Shown in pieces: positions 44,888 through 54,800 of a DNA stretch of 64,000 nt (its first letter is position 1; every line of letters begins with the position of its first letter). Source of the stretch: Deltaproteobacteria bacterium (GTDB lineage Bacteria > Myxococcota_A > Polyangia > Haliangiales > Haliangiaceae); assembly GCA_020630875.1 (NCBI GenBank), contig JAHDIH010000007.1, positions 124,001 through 188,000 of the forward strand, written 5' to 3'. Both the position numbers and the translations under genes were made by a program. The notes beneath the pieces are model-generated. The model did not search any database. It worked only from the letters and a program-made list of their open reading frames with translations, and had not been told where the DNA came from.

Positions 44888-45613
44888 ATGACCAAAACTG
44901 CGTTGTTGTATCGAATGGTGACAGACAAACACAAGTGCCCCTATGGGTTAAAAGCAAAGTTTCTACTTCGCAAGAATGGCTTCGATGTTGTGGACCACGT
45001 CTTATCAGACAGGAGTGCGATCGACGCTTTCAAACAAGAACAAAGTGTTAAAACGACTCCGCAAATTTTTATCGATGGGGTACGGATTGGAGGTTATAGT
45101 GACTTACGAGAACACTTTGGATATGTTGCTAAAGACCGTACCTATTTTCCCGTAGTCGCTTTGTTCAGCTTAGCGGCTCTCCTCACTCTTGCAACTGGTC
45201 CTTCTGTAACGAAACAAAGTCTTGAGCCTTTGTTTCTTCTGTTTACTGGATATGCGATGGTTTCGCTCGCGCTACTGAAGCTACAAGACATAGAGTCTTT
45301 TTCTTCAGGATTTGTCAGCTACGATTTGTTGGCACAGCGGTTTGTTCCGTACGCCTATGCCTACCCTTTTCTAGAGGCGCTTGCAGGAATTCTCATGCTC
45401 TCAAATAAACTGCTACCATTAGGACCTATTGTGGCGATAGTTATAGGTATAGTTGGTGGAGTATCGGTGATCTACGCAGTGTGGATTAAGAAACGAGACA
45501 TTAAGTGTGCCTGCGTAGGGGGTAACAGTAAAGTTCCGTTAGGATTGGTTTCCTTCCTAGAAAATGTCCTAATGGTAACAGCAGGGATATGGATGCTGCT
45601 AGACTGGCTCTAG
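44888..45613 (+). CDS. Glutaredoxin-MauE/DoxX-like fusion membrane protein
   Basis: The 241-residue protein joins an N-terminal glutaredoxin-like domain (CPYGLKAKFLL, Cys17; KTTPQIFIDGVRIGG) to a C-terminal four-helix MauE-like membrane domain ending in KCACVGGNSKVPLG, where a Cys-x-Cys pair may face the periplasm. The first motif is CPYG, a monothiol variant. MauE-like proteins relay electrons across the membrane to keep periplasmic cysteines reduced. Next to a copper efflux block this may protect thiols from copper or supply reductant; the link is inferred from context. Four bases separate it from the kinase gene. Confidence 0.85.
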   Translation: MTKTALLYRMVTDKHKCPYGLKAKFLLRKNGFDVVDHVLSDRSAIDAFKQEQSVKTTPQIFIDGVRIGGYSDLREHFGYVAKDRTYFPVVALFSLAALLTLATGPSVTKQSLEPLFLLFTGYAMVSLALLKLQDIESFSSGFVSYDLLAQRFVPYAYAYPFLEALAGILMLSNKLLPLGPIVAIVIGIVGGVSVIYAVWIKKRDIKCACVGGNSKVPLGLVSFLENVLMVTAGIWMLLDWL

Positions 45614-45617
45614 ATTT

Positions 45618-46973
45618 GTGAGTTCTAACAAACAAAGCATTAACGTACTTCTCGTTGTATCCTTCGGCATTCTAACAATGATCGCAGTTGTGACCATTAT
45701 TAGCCTTGTCGTGGTAACGGGAACCGTATCTTCAACCGTGCAGTCGATGCAGCACGAAGAACATTCCATCAGGCTGGGAGGCAAGTTTTCCAATCAAGTT
45801 AGAGACTTCGCTCTCGCACTAGCTCTTGAGGAAGATCCTATTCAGTTAAGAAAAGACCTGTCACACACCCTTGTTCACTTATCATCGGTGGTGCCCGATA
45901 GCCATCGCTCAGAACTTGCATCGATTCAGAACAACTTTTCCGAGGTGGATCGGCAACTGACGACAGGGATAATACCGGAGGTTTTTCTCAGTCTTAAGAA
46001 ACTCTCCACAAGGGCTGACGAACTCGCGGTAGTCATCGAGGCACAGATGGCCGATTCTCACGTCGAAGCAACTAAAGGAACCAATCAGGCGATGATTATT
46101 GGTGCCATTGGGGGGATATCTCTCTTCTTGTTGGCTTTGATATTCACGTTTCGACTTAGGAACGCAGTGACCAAGCCTCTGCATGAACTAGGTCTCGCCG
46201 CGGGACAGTTTGCAAAAGGCAACTTTGATTACCGACTAGGAAACGTGGAAGGGGAAGAGATGGGTGCTCTCGCTAGATCTATGGATCAAATGGCACGAGA
46301 GCTTACACTTCGCGAAAAGACACTACTACGAAACGAAAGAATGGCGGCAATTGGGCAACTGGCTGCAGGTGTTGCACATGAGCTCAACAATCCAATCACA
46401 GTGATTCGCGGTTATGTCTCGACGGTCAAATCTGATTCTCCAGAGGTTAACGAGGCGCTAAATATTATCGATGAAGAAGCACTTCAATGCCAGAACATAG
46501 TAGCTGACTTACTTTCCTACGCTCGCAGTGGAGACCTCGATGTTCAGCAAGTAGAGATGGCTTCATTTTTGGGGAAAATCGCGGAGCGTTTTTCTGCGAT
46601 AGATGAGAGAGGAGTCAAGTACACTTCCGAATCGGCCGAGGTTATTTGCGATCCTGGACGACTCCGTCAGGTCGTCAATAATCTGTTGTCGAATGCTAGC
46701 GCATCAGGTACAGAGGTCGTAATGCAAGGGAAGTCGAGTGGCGGTCATTACGTTCTCGAGGTACATGACAATGGTCCTGGTGTGGAGGAAGAAAATTACA
46801 CTCGAATTTTTGAACCATTTTACTCCCTGAGAAAAGGCGGCTCTGGCTTGGGGCTTTCTGTGTCACTTTCCCTCATTCGTGCACACAGGGGAACTATTGA
46901 AGTAGGTCCATCGCACCTTGGCGGAGCGTGTTTCTCGGTGAAGTTGCCATTAGGAGCCATCAATGAGTCGTAA
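45618..46973 (+). CDS. Membrane sensor histidine kinase, partner of the sigma54 regulator
   Basis: The 451-residue kinase has a first transmembrane helix at about 10-33, a 120-residue periplasmic helical sensor, a second helix near 154-174, a HAMP domain, and the HisKA site AAGVAHELNNP (His254 autophosphorylated). The ATPase region shows NNLLSNAS, DNGPGVEEE and GSGLGLSVSL. It belongs to the NtrB/ZraS-like group that pairs with sigma54-activating regulators. It starts at GTG 45618 and overlaps the regulator gene by 11 bases. Metal or envelope stress is the probable signal. Confidence 0.92.
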   Translation: MSSNKQSINVLLVVSFGILTMIAVVTIISLVVVTGTVSSTVQSMQHEEHSIRLGGKFSNQVRDFALALALEEDPIQLRKDLSHTLVHLSSVVPDSHRSELASIQNNFSEVDRQLTTGIIPEVFLSLKKLSTRADELAVVIEAQMADSHVEATKGTNQAMIIGAIGGISLFLLALIFTFRLRNAVTKPLHELGLAAGQFAKGNFDYRLGNVEGEEMGALARSMDQMARELTLREKTLLRNERMAAIGQLAAGVAHELNNPITVIRGYVSTVKSDSPEVNEALNIIDEEALQCQNIVADLLSYARSGDLDVQQVEMASFLGKIAERFSAIDERGVKYTSESAEVICDPGRLRQVVNNLLSNASASGTEVVMQGKSSGGHYVLEVHDNGPGVEEENYTRIFEPFYSLRKGGSGLGLSVSLSLIRAHRGTIEVGPSHLGGACFSVKLPLGAINES

Positions 46974-48300
46974 GGCGCAGGTCCTCGTTGTAGATGATAA
47001 GAAAAACATGCTCGCCATGCTCAAGAAAGTGCTAAGCCATGATTTTAGAGTCTTTTGCGCAGAGGATGTAGCGGGAGCCAATACACTTATTGATTCAGAA
47101 CGATTTGATGTTGTGCTGTGTGATCTTAAACTTCGACATGAGAGTGGAATTGAAGTTCTAAAGCAAGTTAAAGCAATACAGCCTCACGCAAAGTTTGTTC
47201 TAATGACAGCTTACGGCACAATCAATTCTGCGGTTGAAGCATTAAAACTTGGCGCGGCAGACTACATCACGAAACCGTTTGTACCAGAGCAGCTTGTTGA
47301 ATTACTAACGCGCCATTCGGGCCCTTCATTGGCAAGCGAACCGCTGCCCAAAATGATCGGGCAATCCCAAGCAATGCTGGATGTGAGCAGAATGGTCCGC
47401 AAACTGGCTCCATCGGATGCAAGTTTGGTTATTCTTGGTGAAACCGGGACGGGTAAGGAAGTCGTAGCACGAGCAGTACATGAGATTAGTGGGCGGCAGG
47501 GGCCTTTTGTGGGACTAAACTGCGCAGCAATTCCACAAGAGCTCATGGAACGAGAACTCTTTGGCCATGTTAAAGGTGCATTTACTGACGCCCGAAATGA
47601 CAGCGTAGGACTTTTTATGCAGGCTAACGGTGGGACGCTTTTCTTGGATGAAGTTGGTGATCTGCCACTTTCCCTGCAGGCCAAGCTTACGCGTGTACTT
47701 CAAGAACGGACGGTTCGTCCCTTAGGCGGGAGCAAAGAAGAAGCATTTGATGTTCGTTTTTTGTGCGCTACCCATCGGAACTTGAAGCAGCTGGTGGAGC
47801 AAGGTAGATTTAGAGAAGATTTGTGGTACCGACTGAATGTTGGGGTAGTTCAACTTCCTCCTCTAAGGAAACGAGCGGGAGATGCTCGGCTACTTGCACT
47901 ACGATTTTTTGCTGAAATGAAAACTCGCTACCGATCGGATAGTCCAGGTAGCATCAGCGAGCAAGCACTTCTCCTTATCGATGAACACGACTGGCCAGGC
48001 AATGTCAGGCAACTGCGAGCTGCCATTGAAAGAGCATATTTGATCGCAGACGGCGATGTGTTGGAGGCGGGAGATCTTCCGGTGGAAATCGTAGGCATTG
48101 GCAACACGTCCCCGCTGGGGTCTTGGAGTGAGTGGCAAGCCAGTAGTCGTATTGAGTGGGGGCGTCGCTATCTGGATCGACTCTTAAGACGTTACCACGG
48201 GCAGGTACCAGAAGCTTCGGAACATGCTCAAGTTGAGCGAGAGTCGTTCTATCGTTTGTTACGAAAGCACAAAATTGATCCAGACAACTACCGTGTGTGA
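46963..48300 (+). CDS. NtrC-family sigma54-dependent response regulator
   Basis: The 445-residue protein has a receiver domain (DLK, Asp54 as the phosphorylation site; Asp11/Asp12 in VVDDKK), an AAA+ sigma54 interaction domain (Walker A GETGTGKEVVA, ELFGHVKGAFTDA, Walker B GGTLFLDEVGDLP) and a Fis-like HTH at the end (QVERESFYRLLRKHKI). The GAFTGA loop reads GAFTDA, a variant seen in active members. It should bind upstream of the -24/-12 promoter at 48374 and drive the efflux genes. Confidence 0.92.
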   Translation: MSRKAQVLVVDDKKNMLAMLKKVLSHDFRVFCAEDVAGANTLIDSERFDVVLCDLKLRHESGIEVLKQVKAIQPHAKFVLMTAYGTINSAVEALKLGAADYITKPFVPEQLVELLTRHSGPSLASEPLPKMIGQSQAMLDVSRMVRKLAPSDASLVILGETGTGKEVVARAVHEISGRQGPFVGLNCAAIPQELMERELFGHVKGAFTDARNDSVGLFMQANGGTLFLDEVGDLPLSLQAKLTRVLQERTVRPLGGSKEEAFDVRFLCATHRNLKQLVEQGRFREDLWYRLNVGVVQLPPLRKRAGDARLLALRFFAEMKTRYRSDSPGSISEQALLLIDEHDWPGNVRQLRAAIERAYLIADGDVLEAGDLPVEIVGIGNTSPLGSWSEWQASSRIEWGRRYLDRLLRRYHGQVPEASEHAQVERESFYRLLRKHKIDPDNYRV

Positions 48301-48373
48301 CTCAATGGGTTACAGCGTTTAGCTTTTTGGTCACATTTGATGAGCTAATGGAGTCAGCGCTCATAGTTTACGC

Positions 48374-48389
48374 TGGCATGTATCTTGCT
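48374..48389 (+). promoter_or_regulatory. Sigma54 (-24/-12) promoter for the copper efflux operon
   Basis: The sequence TGGCATGTATCTTGCT has GG at 48375-48376 and GC at 48387-48388 with exactly ten bases between, matching the sigma54 consensus. The predicted start of transcription is at about 48400, immediately before the ATG of the cupredoxin gene. The cognate activator is encoded just upstream. Confidence 0.85.
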
Positions 48390-48400
48390 CTCTCAACCGT

Positions 48401-48799
48401 ATGGTAAAAGTAATCGTTTCGCTCCTAGCATTGTCTGCCGCCTCCGGCTGTAAGAACAAAAGTGACTCTTCAACGAACAGCGAAGGTGAGGCCCATAGTC
48501 ACAACGGAAAATCGCATACTCATGCATCTCAAAAAGGACCATTCAAAGTGACTGTTGCCGACCATGGGTATGAGCCTGGTGAGCTGATGATTCCGGCCAA
48601 CCAACCGTCTGAAATCATTTTCACGCGAACTTCCAAATCGGCTTGTGGGGAAAAGGTGGTGTTTCCGGACCTAAAGCTAGAGAAAGAGTTACCGCTCAAT
48701 ACTCCTGTGTCAGTTAACGTTACCGTTACTAAAGATAAGCCTATTCGTTTCGCATGTGGAATGGATATGATGCGTGGCAGTATTGTGGCGATCCAATAA
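48401..48799 (+). CDS. Cupredoxin-like copper-binding lipoprotein
   Basis: The 132-residue protein has a signal peptide ending in the lipobox ASGC, a His-rich linker (EAHSHNGKSHTHASQ) and a cupredoxin-like fold: GYEPGELMIPANQPSEIIF, KSACGEKVVFPD and IRFACGMDMMRGSIV. The Cys and Met residues near the ends resemble copper ligands. It may capture periplasmic copper for the pump or buffer it. Its ATG coincides with the predicted start of transcription, so the message may be leaderless. The outer-membrane factor gene follows one base after its stop. Confidence 0.85.
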   Translation: MVKVIVSLLALSAASGCKNKSDSSTNSEGEAHSHNGKSHTHASQKGPFKVTVADHGYEPGELMIPANQPSEIIFTRTSKSACGEKVVFPDLKLEKELPLNTPVSVNVTVTKDKPIRFACGMDMMRGSIVAIQ

Positions 48800-48800
48800 C

Positions 48801-50084
48801 GTGTTCAAGCATTGGTTACTTGGAGTCCTCGCGCTCACAGGCTGTTATACTCCAGCGTACGAACAAAGTGCGGTGTTTACGGAACTTAGCCGCGAACAAA
48901 GTCCGGCGAGAGTCCACAAGGAACATAGTAAAGTAGGAAGTGTTGCTTCATACGTTGCCTTGGCTATCAGTCGTGGTGATGATCTTGCTGCCGCGCTCGA
49001 ACAGGCAAAAGCTGCACGGTTTAGAACTGGACCATCGACGGCTTTGCCAAACCCAACAGTGTCGGTCAACTACTTTCTGAGCCCAATTGAAACACGTGTT
49101 GGTCCGCAGCGAGCAAAAGTTAGTGTAGGTCAGCGCTTTCCCTGGCCAGGTTCGCTGATGCACGCGGGCCAAGCGAGTGAGGCTTACGCACGATCAGCCG
49201 AGTATTCTGCGAGCGTCGTCGCGCGAAATATCAAGGCGGAAGTAAAAAGGAGCTATTGGCATCTTAAGTTACTTCGAGAAGAGCGCAAAGTACACTCTCA
49301 ACATCTGCTTGTACTAAAGGGGTTGGTTGACACTGTGGTAGGGAGAATGGCTACCGGTCAGAGCAGCTTGGCCGATGCTAAGCAAATGCGGCTGAAGGTT
49401 GCCATGCTTGAGGAGTCTCTTTTGGCGCTTAACAACGACGAGCGCGCTGCCATGGCTTCTTTGCAGCGGTGGGTCGCAGAACCTACCAATGATTTTCCTA
49501 CGACGGATCCTTGGCCAGTTCCTACTACCGCCGTGGGCTCTTCTGTCGCGAGCCATCCTTTGGTTGGAGCAATACGAGAAAGGGCGAACCAACAGTTACA
49601 TTTGGCTAAAGGGGCTCACAAACGCCGTTTTCCTACGTTGACTGCGATGGCGTCATGGTTCGTGATTGGTAATGGAGTGAGTGGGGGCGATGGGCGTGAC
49701 GCGTTCTCTGTGGGAGTAGGCCTGTCTATTCCTCTCTGGCAGTCCAAGATAGTTTCTCTGAAGAAAAGCTATCTCGCTCAACGAAAATCTCTTGCTCATG
49801 AAGCCCGAAGCAAAGAGAATGAGCTCCTAAGTTTGCAGACGTATGCTCTGGAGCAAACTAGTGAGGCAATACGGAAGTACCATTTGTACAATAAAGAATT
49901 GATTCCGCTCGCTGAAGGGGCCTTTGACTCTGCGCGTGGAAGATACGCGGCAGGAGGGACTAACGTTGCTCAGTTGCTTCTCGCTCAAGAGGAGTTATTG
50001 CGTCTTCGTGTTGGCGTGCTGAGGGCACAATCAAGTTATGCTATTAATCAAGCCGTCTTAGAAAACCTCGAGAAAAAAAAATGA
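48801..50084 (+). CDS. cusC: Outer-membrane efflux protein (TolC/CusC-like)
   Basis: The 427-residue lipoprotein starts at GTG 48801 with a signal peptide and lipobox LTGC. The rest is the TolC family: ALPNPTVSVNYF, NIKAEVKRSYWHLKLLREE and a second half with SVGVGLSIPLWQSKIVSLKK and YAAGGTNVAQLLLAQEE. Three protomers would form the outer-membrane channel of the CusCBA complex. The end overlaps the cusB start by four bases (ATGA). Confidence 0.87.
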   Translation: MFKHWLLGVLALTGCYTPAYEQSAVFTELSREQSPARVHKEHSKVGSVASYVALAISRGDDLAAALEQAKAARFRTGPSTALPNPTVSVNYFLSPIETRVGPQRAKVSVGQRFPWPGSLMHAGQASEAYARSAEYSASVVARNIKAEVKRSYWHLKLLREERKVHSQHLLVLKGLVDTVVGRMATGQSSLADAKQMRLKVAMLEESLLALNNDERAAMASLQRWVAEPTNDFPTTDPWPVPTTAVGSSVASHPLVGAIRERANQQLHLAKGAHKRRFPTLTAMASWFVIGNGVSGGDGRDAFSVGVGLSIPLWQSKIVSLKKSYLAQRKSLAHEARSKENELLSLQTYALEQTSEAIRKYHLYNKELIPLAEGAFDSARGRYAAGGTNVAQLLLAQEELLRLRVGVLRAQSSYAINQAVLENLEKKK

Positions 50085-51835
50085 AAAAGAGTGCTTGTGT
50101 TTTTACTTTCGGACTCTTCGTCGGCGCGCTGGCCTGGGGACTATTGCGGCCCGTACCCGCTGGAGAAAAAGAGCAAACGAGTATGGACGACAAAGAGTGG
50201 ACCTGTTCCATGCACCCGCAGGTCCGGAGTCCAGAGCCCGGCGAATGTCCCATTTGTGGTATGGACTTGGTTGCAAGCGGCGGTGGAGAAGCACAGGTTT
50301 CTGACACGGTGACTCTCACCCCACGCGCCAAAAAGCTGGCAAAGCTTCAGACAGCTATCGTGAAAAAGCGAAGCCATCAAGGAAGACTGAGTTTGCTTGG
50401 CACTGTTCTCGCAAGCGAGAAAAGAATGAAAACGGTGACTGCTTGGACTGCAGGCAGAATCGACAACTTGCTTGTTAAATCAACCGGAGAGAGAGTGAAG
50501 CGGGGACAGACTATAGCTAAGCTCTATAGTCCCGAAGTCTACTCTGCTCATCAAGATTTGATTACGGCACAAAAGCAGGTGGAAGCGTTATCTTCTGCTC
50601 GGCCGGCAACCCAGAGCGCCGCGAAACAATCATTGGAGGCGGTCAAAGATAGACTACGCTTACTTGGCGTGAGTGAAGGGACACTTACGAAAATGGCGAA
50701 GGCTAAGGTGCCGACCAAATCGCTGCGTGTACGTTCTCCGTTTGCTGGTACAGTGCTGAAGAGACTGGCTACTCAAGGTCAGTACGTCGATACAGGCGCT
50801 GGCATCTATGAAATTGCGGACTTGTCCCAGGTCTGGGTAAACCTTGAAGCCTACGAGTCAGACTTGTCATTGATTTCCGTTGGGCAGAAGGTGATTGTTA
50901 CGTTTGAGGCTTTACCAACCACACCGCTTGAAGGAGCCGTGACATTTGTCGATCCCATCGTAGATCGAGCCAAAAGAGTTGCAAATGTTCGTGTCGAGCT
51001 CGACAACAAGAACCGAAAGCTCAAACCTGGTATGTACGCTAGCGCGAATATTGAGGTTGGTAGGCAGGACGCTCCACAACTTGTGGTACCGAAAAGTGCT
51101 GTGCTGTTTACAGGGGAGAGTTCAGTCGTCTACGTGGAACGTGCAGAATCTGAGTATGAAGCGCGGGTTGTTCGTCTTGGTACGTTAGTTGGTGAATCCT
51201 ATGAAGTGATGGCTGGACTCACTGCCGGAGAACGGGTCGTTACCAGAGGCGCATTCGCACTAGACTCAGATCTCCAAATTAGAGGTGGACCAAGTATGAT
51301 GAATGCGAATACGAAAGTTTGGAGAAACGTCGAAAAAGCTCCGAAAGAAGAATTGAAAAAAATTGGCTCCATTCAAATTCGATACCTGAGCTTCCATGAA
51401 AGCCTTGCAAAAGATGACTTTGCGTCGGCGAAGACTGCTGCGAAAGAAATTATCGAATTGCTCTCTAACGTCAATCTTGAAGGTGCTTGGCCAGAATTAC
51501 TCTCAGAAGCGCAAGCTTTCTTGGTTCCCGTGGCAGAGTTGAAAAGTCTTGATGAGGTTCGGTTGGCATTCGAGCAACTCAGCATGTTCATGACCACACT
51601 TCTAGAACGATATGGAAATCAAACAGCAAACGCGATTAATGAGTCTTTTTGTCCTATGGCGTTCGACAATAGAGGCGCGTTTTGGTGGCAAACTGGCAAA
51701 GAAATCAGGAATCCATACTTTGGTGCATCGATGTACGGGTGCGGTTCGGTGAAGAGTCATCTTGAACCCTCCGCATATAAACCTGCGAACTCTGAACAAG
51801 GTCAGGCGGGACCTCGGGTGAGGCATCAGCACTAA
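50081..51835 (+). CDS. cusB: CusB-like membrane fusion protein with heavy-metal-binding and DUF3347-like domains
   Basis: The 584-residue protein joins the pump to the outer-membrane channel. After an N-terminal anchor, residues near 44-66 contain CSMHPQVRSPEPGECPICGM, a metal-binding domain common in copper proteins. The typical adaptor domains follow (KTVTAWTAGRIDNLLVKSTG, RSPFAGTVLKRL, QVWVNLEAYESDL). The C-terminal extension carries CPMAFDNRGAFWWQTGKEIR and MYGCGSVK, a DUF3347-like module that probably passes copper. It is longer than E. coli CusB because of these additions. Confidence 0.93.
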   Translation: MKKSACVFTFGLFVGALAWGLLRPVPAGEKEQTSMDDKEWTCSMHPQVRSPEPGECPICGMDLVASGGGEAQVSDTVTLTPRAKKLAKLQTAIVKKRSHQGRLSLLGTVLASEKRMKTVTAWTAGRIDNLLVKSTGERVKRGQTIAKLYSPEVYSAHQDLITAQKQVEALSSARPATQSAAKQSLEAVKDRLRLLGVSEGTLTKMAKAKVPTKSLRVRSPFAGTVLKRLATQGQYVDTGAGIYEIADLSQVWVNLEAYESDLSLISVGQKVIVTFEALPTTPLEGAVTFVDPIVDRAKRVANVRVELDNKNRKLKPGMYASANIEVGRQDAPQLVVPKSAVLFTGESSVVYVERAESEYEARVVRLGTLVGESYEVMAGLTAGERVVTRGAFALDSDLQIRGGPSMMNANTKVWRNVEKAPKEELKKIGSIQIRYLSFHESLAKDDFASAKTAAKEIIELLSNVNLEGAWPELLSEAQAFLVPVAELKSLDEVRLAFEQLSMFMTTLLERYGNQTANAINESFCPMAFDNRGAFWWQTGKEIRNPYFGASMYGCGSVKSHLEPSAYKPANSEQGQAGPRVRHQH

Positions 51836-51836
51836 A

Positions 51837-54800
51837 GTGAAACTGTGGCAAAAACTAATTAGCGGGCTTATCGAAAAGCGCTTGGTCGTTTTCATACTTG
51901 TCATACTATTTGTAGGTGGTGGGGTGATTGTTTCTCCGTTCGGGTTTGGCTCGCGGTGGTTTCCTGAACTAGCAGTACCAGTGGATGCGATTCCTGACAT
52001 CGGAGAAAATCAGCAAATCGTATTTACCGAGTGGGCTGGGAGGTCGCCGCGAGACATCGAAGATCAAATTACTTACCCACTTACGTCTGCACTTCTTGGC
52101 GTTCCAGGGGTGAAGTCCACCAGAAGTGCATCGGCATTTGGTTTTTCCACTATCTACGTTATATTCGAAGATAACGTAGAGTTCTACTGGTCCCGTTCAA
52201 GGGTGCTCGAAAAGTTGGCGTCTTTACCACCGAGCACTGTGCCAGAGGGCGTAACCCCCACACTCGGACCTGACGCTACCGCACTGGGGCAAGTGTTCTG
52301 GTACACGTTAGAGGGACAGGATTCTGAAGGAAACGTTGTTGGCGGATGGGGGCCCGATGAACTGCGCAGCATTCAAGACTGGACCATCCGGCCTGCGCTT
52401 CAGGCGGCGAGAGGGGTGAGCGAGGTGGCTTCGATCGGTGGTTTCGTTAGAGAGTATCAAGTTGACGTTAACCCTGACGCGTTGGATGTAAGTGGTCTCA
52501 CCATAAATCAACTCGCCAACGCTGTACGTAAGTCGAACTTAGATATTGGGGCAAGAACCATCGAGGTTAATCAGGTCGAGTACATTATTCGTGGATTAGG
52601 GCAGCTCGAGTCGATAGAAGACTTACTCGCCGCAGTAGTTGCAACACGTGATGGAACACCTATTCGGGTTCGTGACGTGGCGAAGGTTTCCCTTGGTCCC
52701 GCGAATCGACGTGGGGCTCTTGACGATAGTGGAGCCCCTGTTGTTGGTGGTGTGGTGGTAGCAAGATTTCAAGCGAATCCTAAACAAGTGATCGACCAAG
52801 TAAAAGCGAAGATTGCAAAGATTGCCGGGACGTTACCCGAACGAACGCTTGAGGACGGAACAAAGTCAAAAGTCACGATATCTTCATTTTACGATCGTAG
52901 TCAGTTGATTGACGAAACCATTGGTACGTTGAGAGAGGCACTGTTCCATCAAATACTGGTTACGATAATCGTTATCTTGTTTTTATTGCGAGACTTGAAG
53001 AGTTCATTTCTGGTGTCGCTGATGATTCCCTTGGGGGTTATGTGCACGTTTTTAGCAATGAAACTTACTGGTGTGGGGGCCAACATTATGGCACTCGGAG
53101 GGATTGCCATTGCCATTGGTAGCATGGTCGATATTGCAATCGTTTTTGTCGAAAATATCGGAGGACAAGTGGGTTATGGAAAGCCTCAGGGTTTTAAGAA
53201 AAAGATTACAAGTGCGGCCGCTGAAGTCGCACCTGCGGTAACCACCTCCGTTCTAACAACGGTGGTGAGCTTTTTACCTATCTTAGGACTGGGGGGTGGC
53301 GAGTATAAACTTTTTGCTCCTTTGGTATTTACTAAGACGTTCGCCATGTCGTTTGCGCTAGTGCTTTCTTTGCTGCTTATTCCATGCATGGCTGTTTCCT
53401 TTTTTGCTCCAACAGTTCGCGAGCAAAAACTACTTTCCACTTTTTCAATCCGATACTGGTTGCTCGCATTGCTGGGGATTGTATTTCTCGCTTTCGGTCA
53501 ATGGTTCGGTGTAGTACCCCTTCTCGTAGGAACAATACGGTTAAGCGAGTCCTTGTTACCTCTGCGCATTACTTCTCGACTTCGTCAGTTTGAACTATTG
53601 ACGATTGGGCTTCTGGCAATCGTAACTCTAGCAGAAGCGTGGCGACCGCTTTCACAGGATGAGTCACTACTAGTCAATATGGTGTTCGTTTTCATCGTTT
53701 GTGGCGCTGTGCTGGCTGTTTTCTATTTCTTTGAGCGCGTATACCCAGCAATGCTCAACTACTTCCTGGTTAACAAAGTTGTTTTTATGACTTTGCCGAT
53801 TGGGATCGTGCTGGCTGGTGCATACTGTTTTTCGACTCTCAAAAAAGAAAACATGCCTTCGTTTGATGAGGGAGCGTTTCTTTATATGCCAACCACAATG
53901 CCTCACGGTTCCATGGGCGCCAACTTAGAGATGCTGTCAAACCTTGATGCTTCGATCGCTCAAATTCCAGAGGTAGATCGAGTCGTCGGAAAAATAGGGA
54001 GAGTTGAAAGCGCGTTAGACCCAGCGCCACTCTCAATGGTCGAAACGCTGATAACGTACAAACCAAAGTTTTCACTAAACAAGAATGGCGAGCGGGTAAG
54101 AAACTGGCGCAAGCACATCCAGTCGACAGACGATATATGGAAGGAGATTGTAGCAGCAGCAAAAATACCGGGACTTACAGAAGCGCCGCTTCTCATGCCG
54201 ATCGAAACACGACTTGTCATGTTACAAACTGGTATGCGTTCGTCTGTGGGGATGCGAATCCAAGGGCCCACAATTGAGGCTGTCGAGAAGTTTGGTTTAG
54301 AAGTCGAGTCTTTGATCAAGACCAGTGATATTCCAGAGGTCAACAAAGCGACAGTCTTCGCGGAGAGGATCGTCGGAAAACCATACTTAGAAATAGATCT
54401 GAAACGTGAATCGCTTGCACGCTACGGGCTTGCCATTGGCGATATTCAGGCGGTTCTTCAGATTGGTGTCGGAGGTATTCCTCTTGGGAGAACGATTGAA
54501 GGGCGTGAGCGCTATCCGCTGCGCGTGCGATTCATGCGAGACGCTCGTAACTCTATTGAACAACTTAAAAACCTAAAAGTGCCAACCAATACGAAGACGA
54601 CCATTCGGCTGTCACAAGTTGCCGACATCAAGTTTGTAAAAGGTCCACAGTCAATCAAATCCGAAGACACAAGAATTACCTCCTATTTGCTTTTCTCCCG
54701 GAACAAGGGCGGAGGTTACTCTGACGTTGAAGCCGCGGATGCGGTTCAGAGGCTCTTGGATCAAGCTGTTCACGACGGTAAGCTTGTGGTTCCTGAAGGT

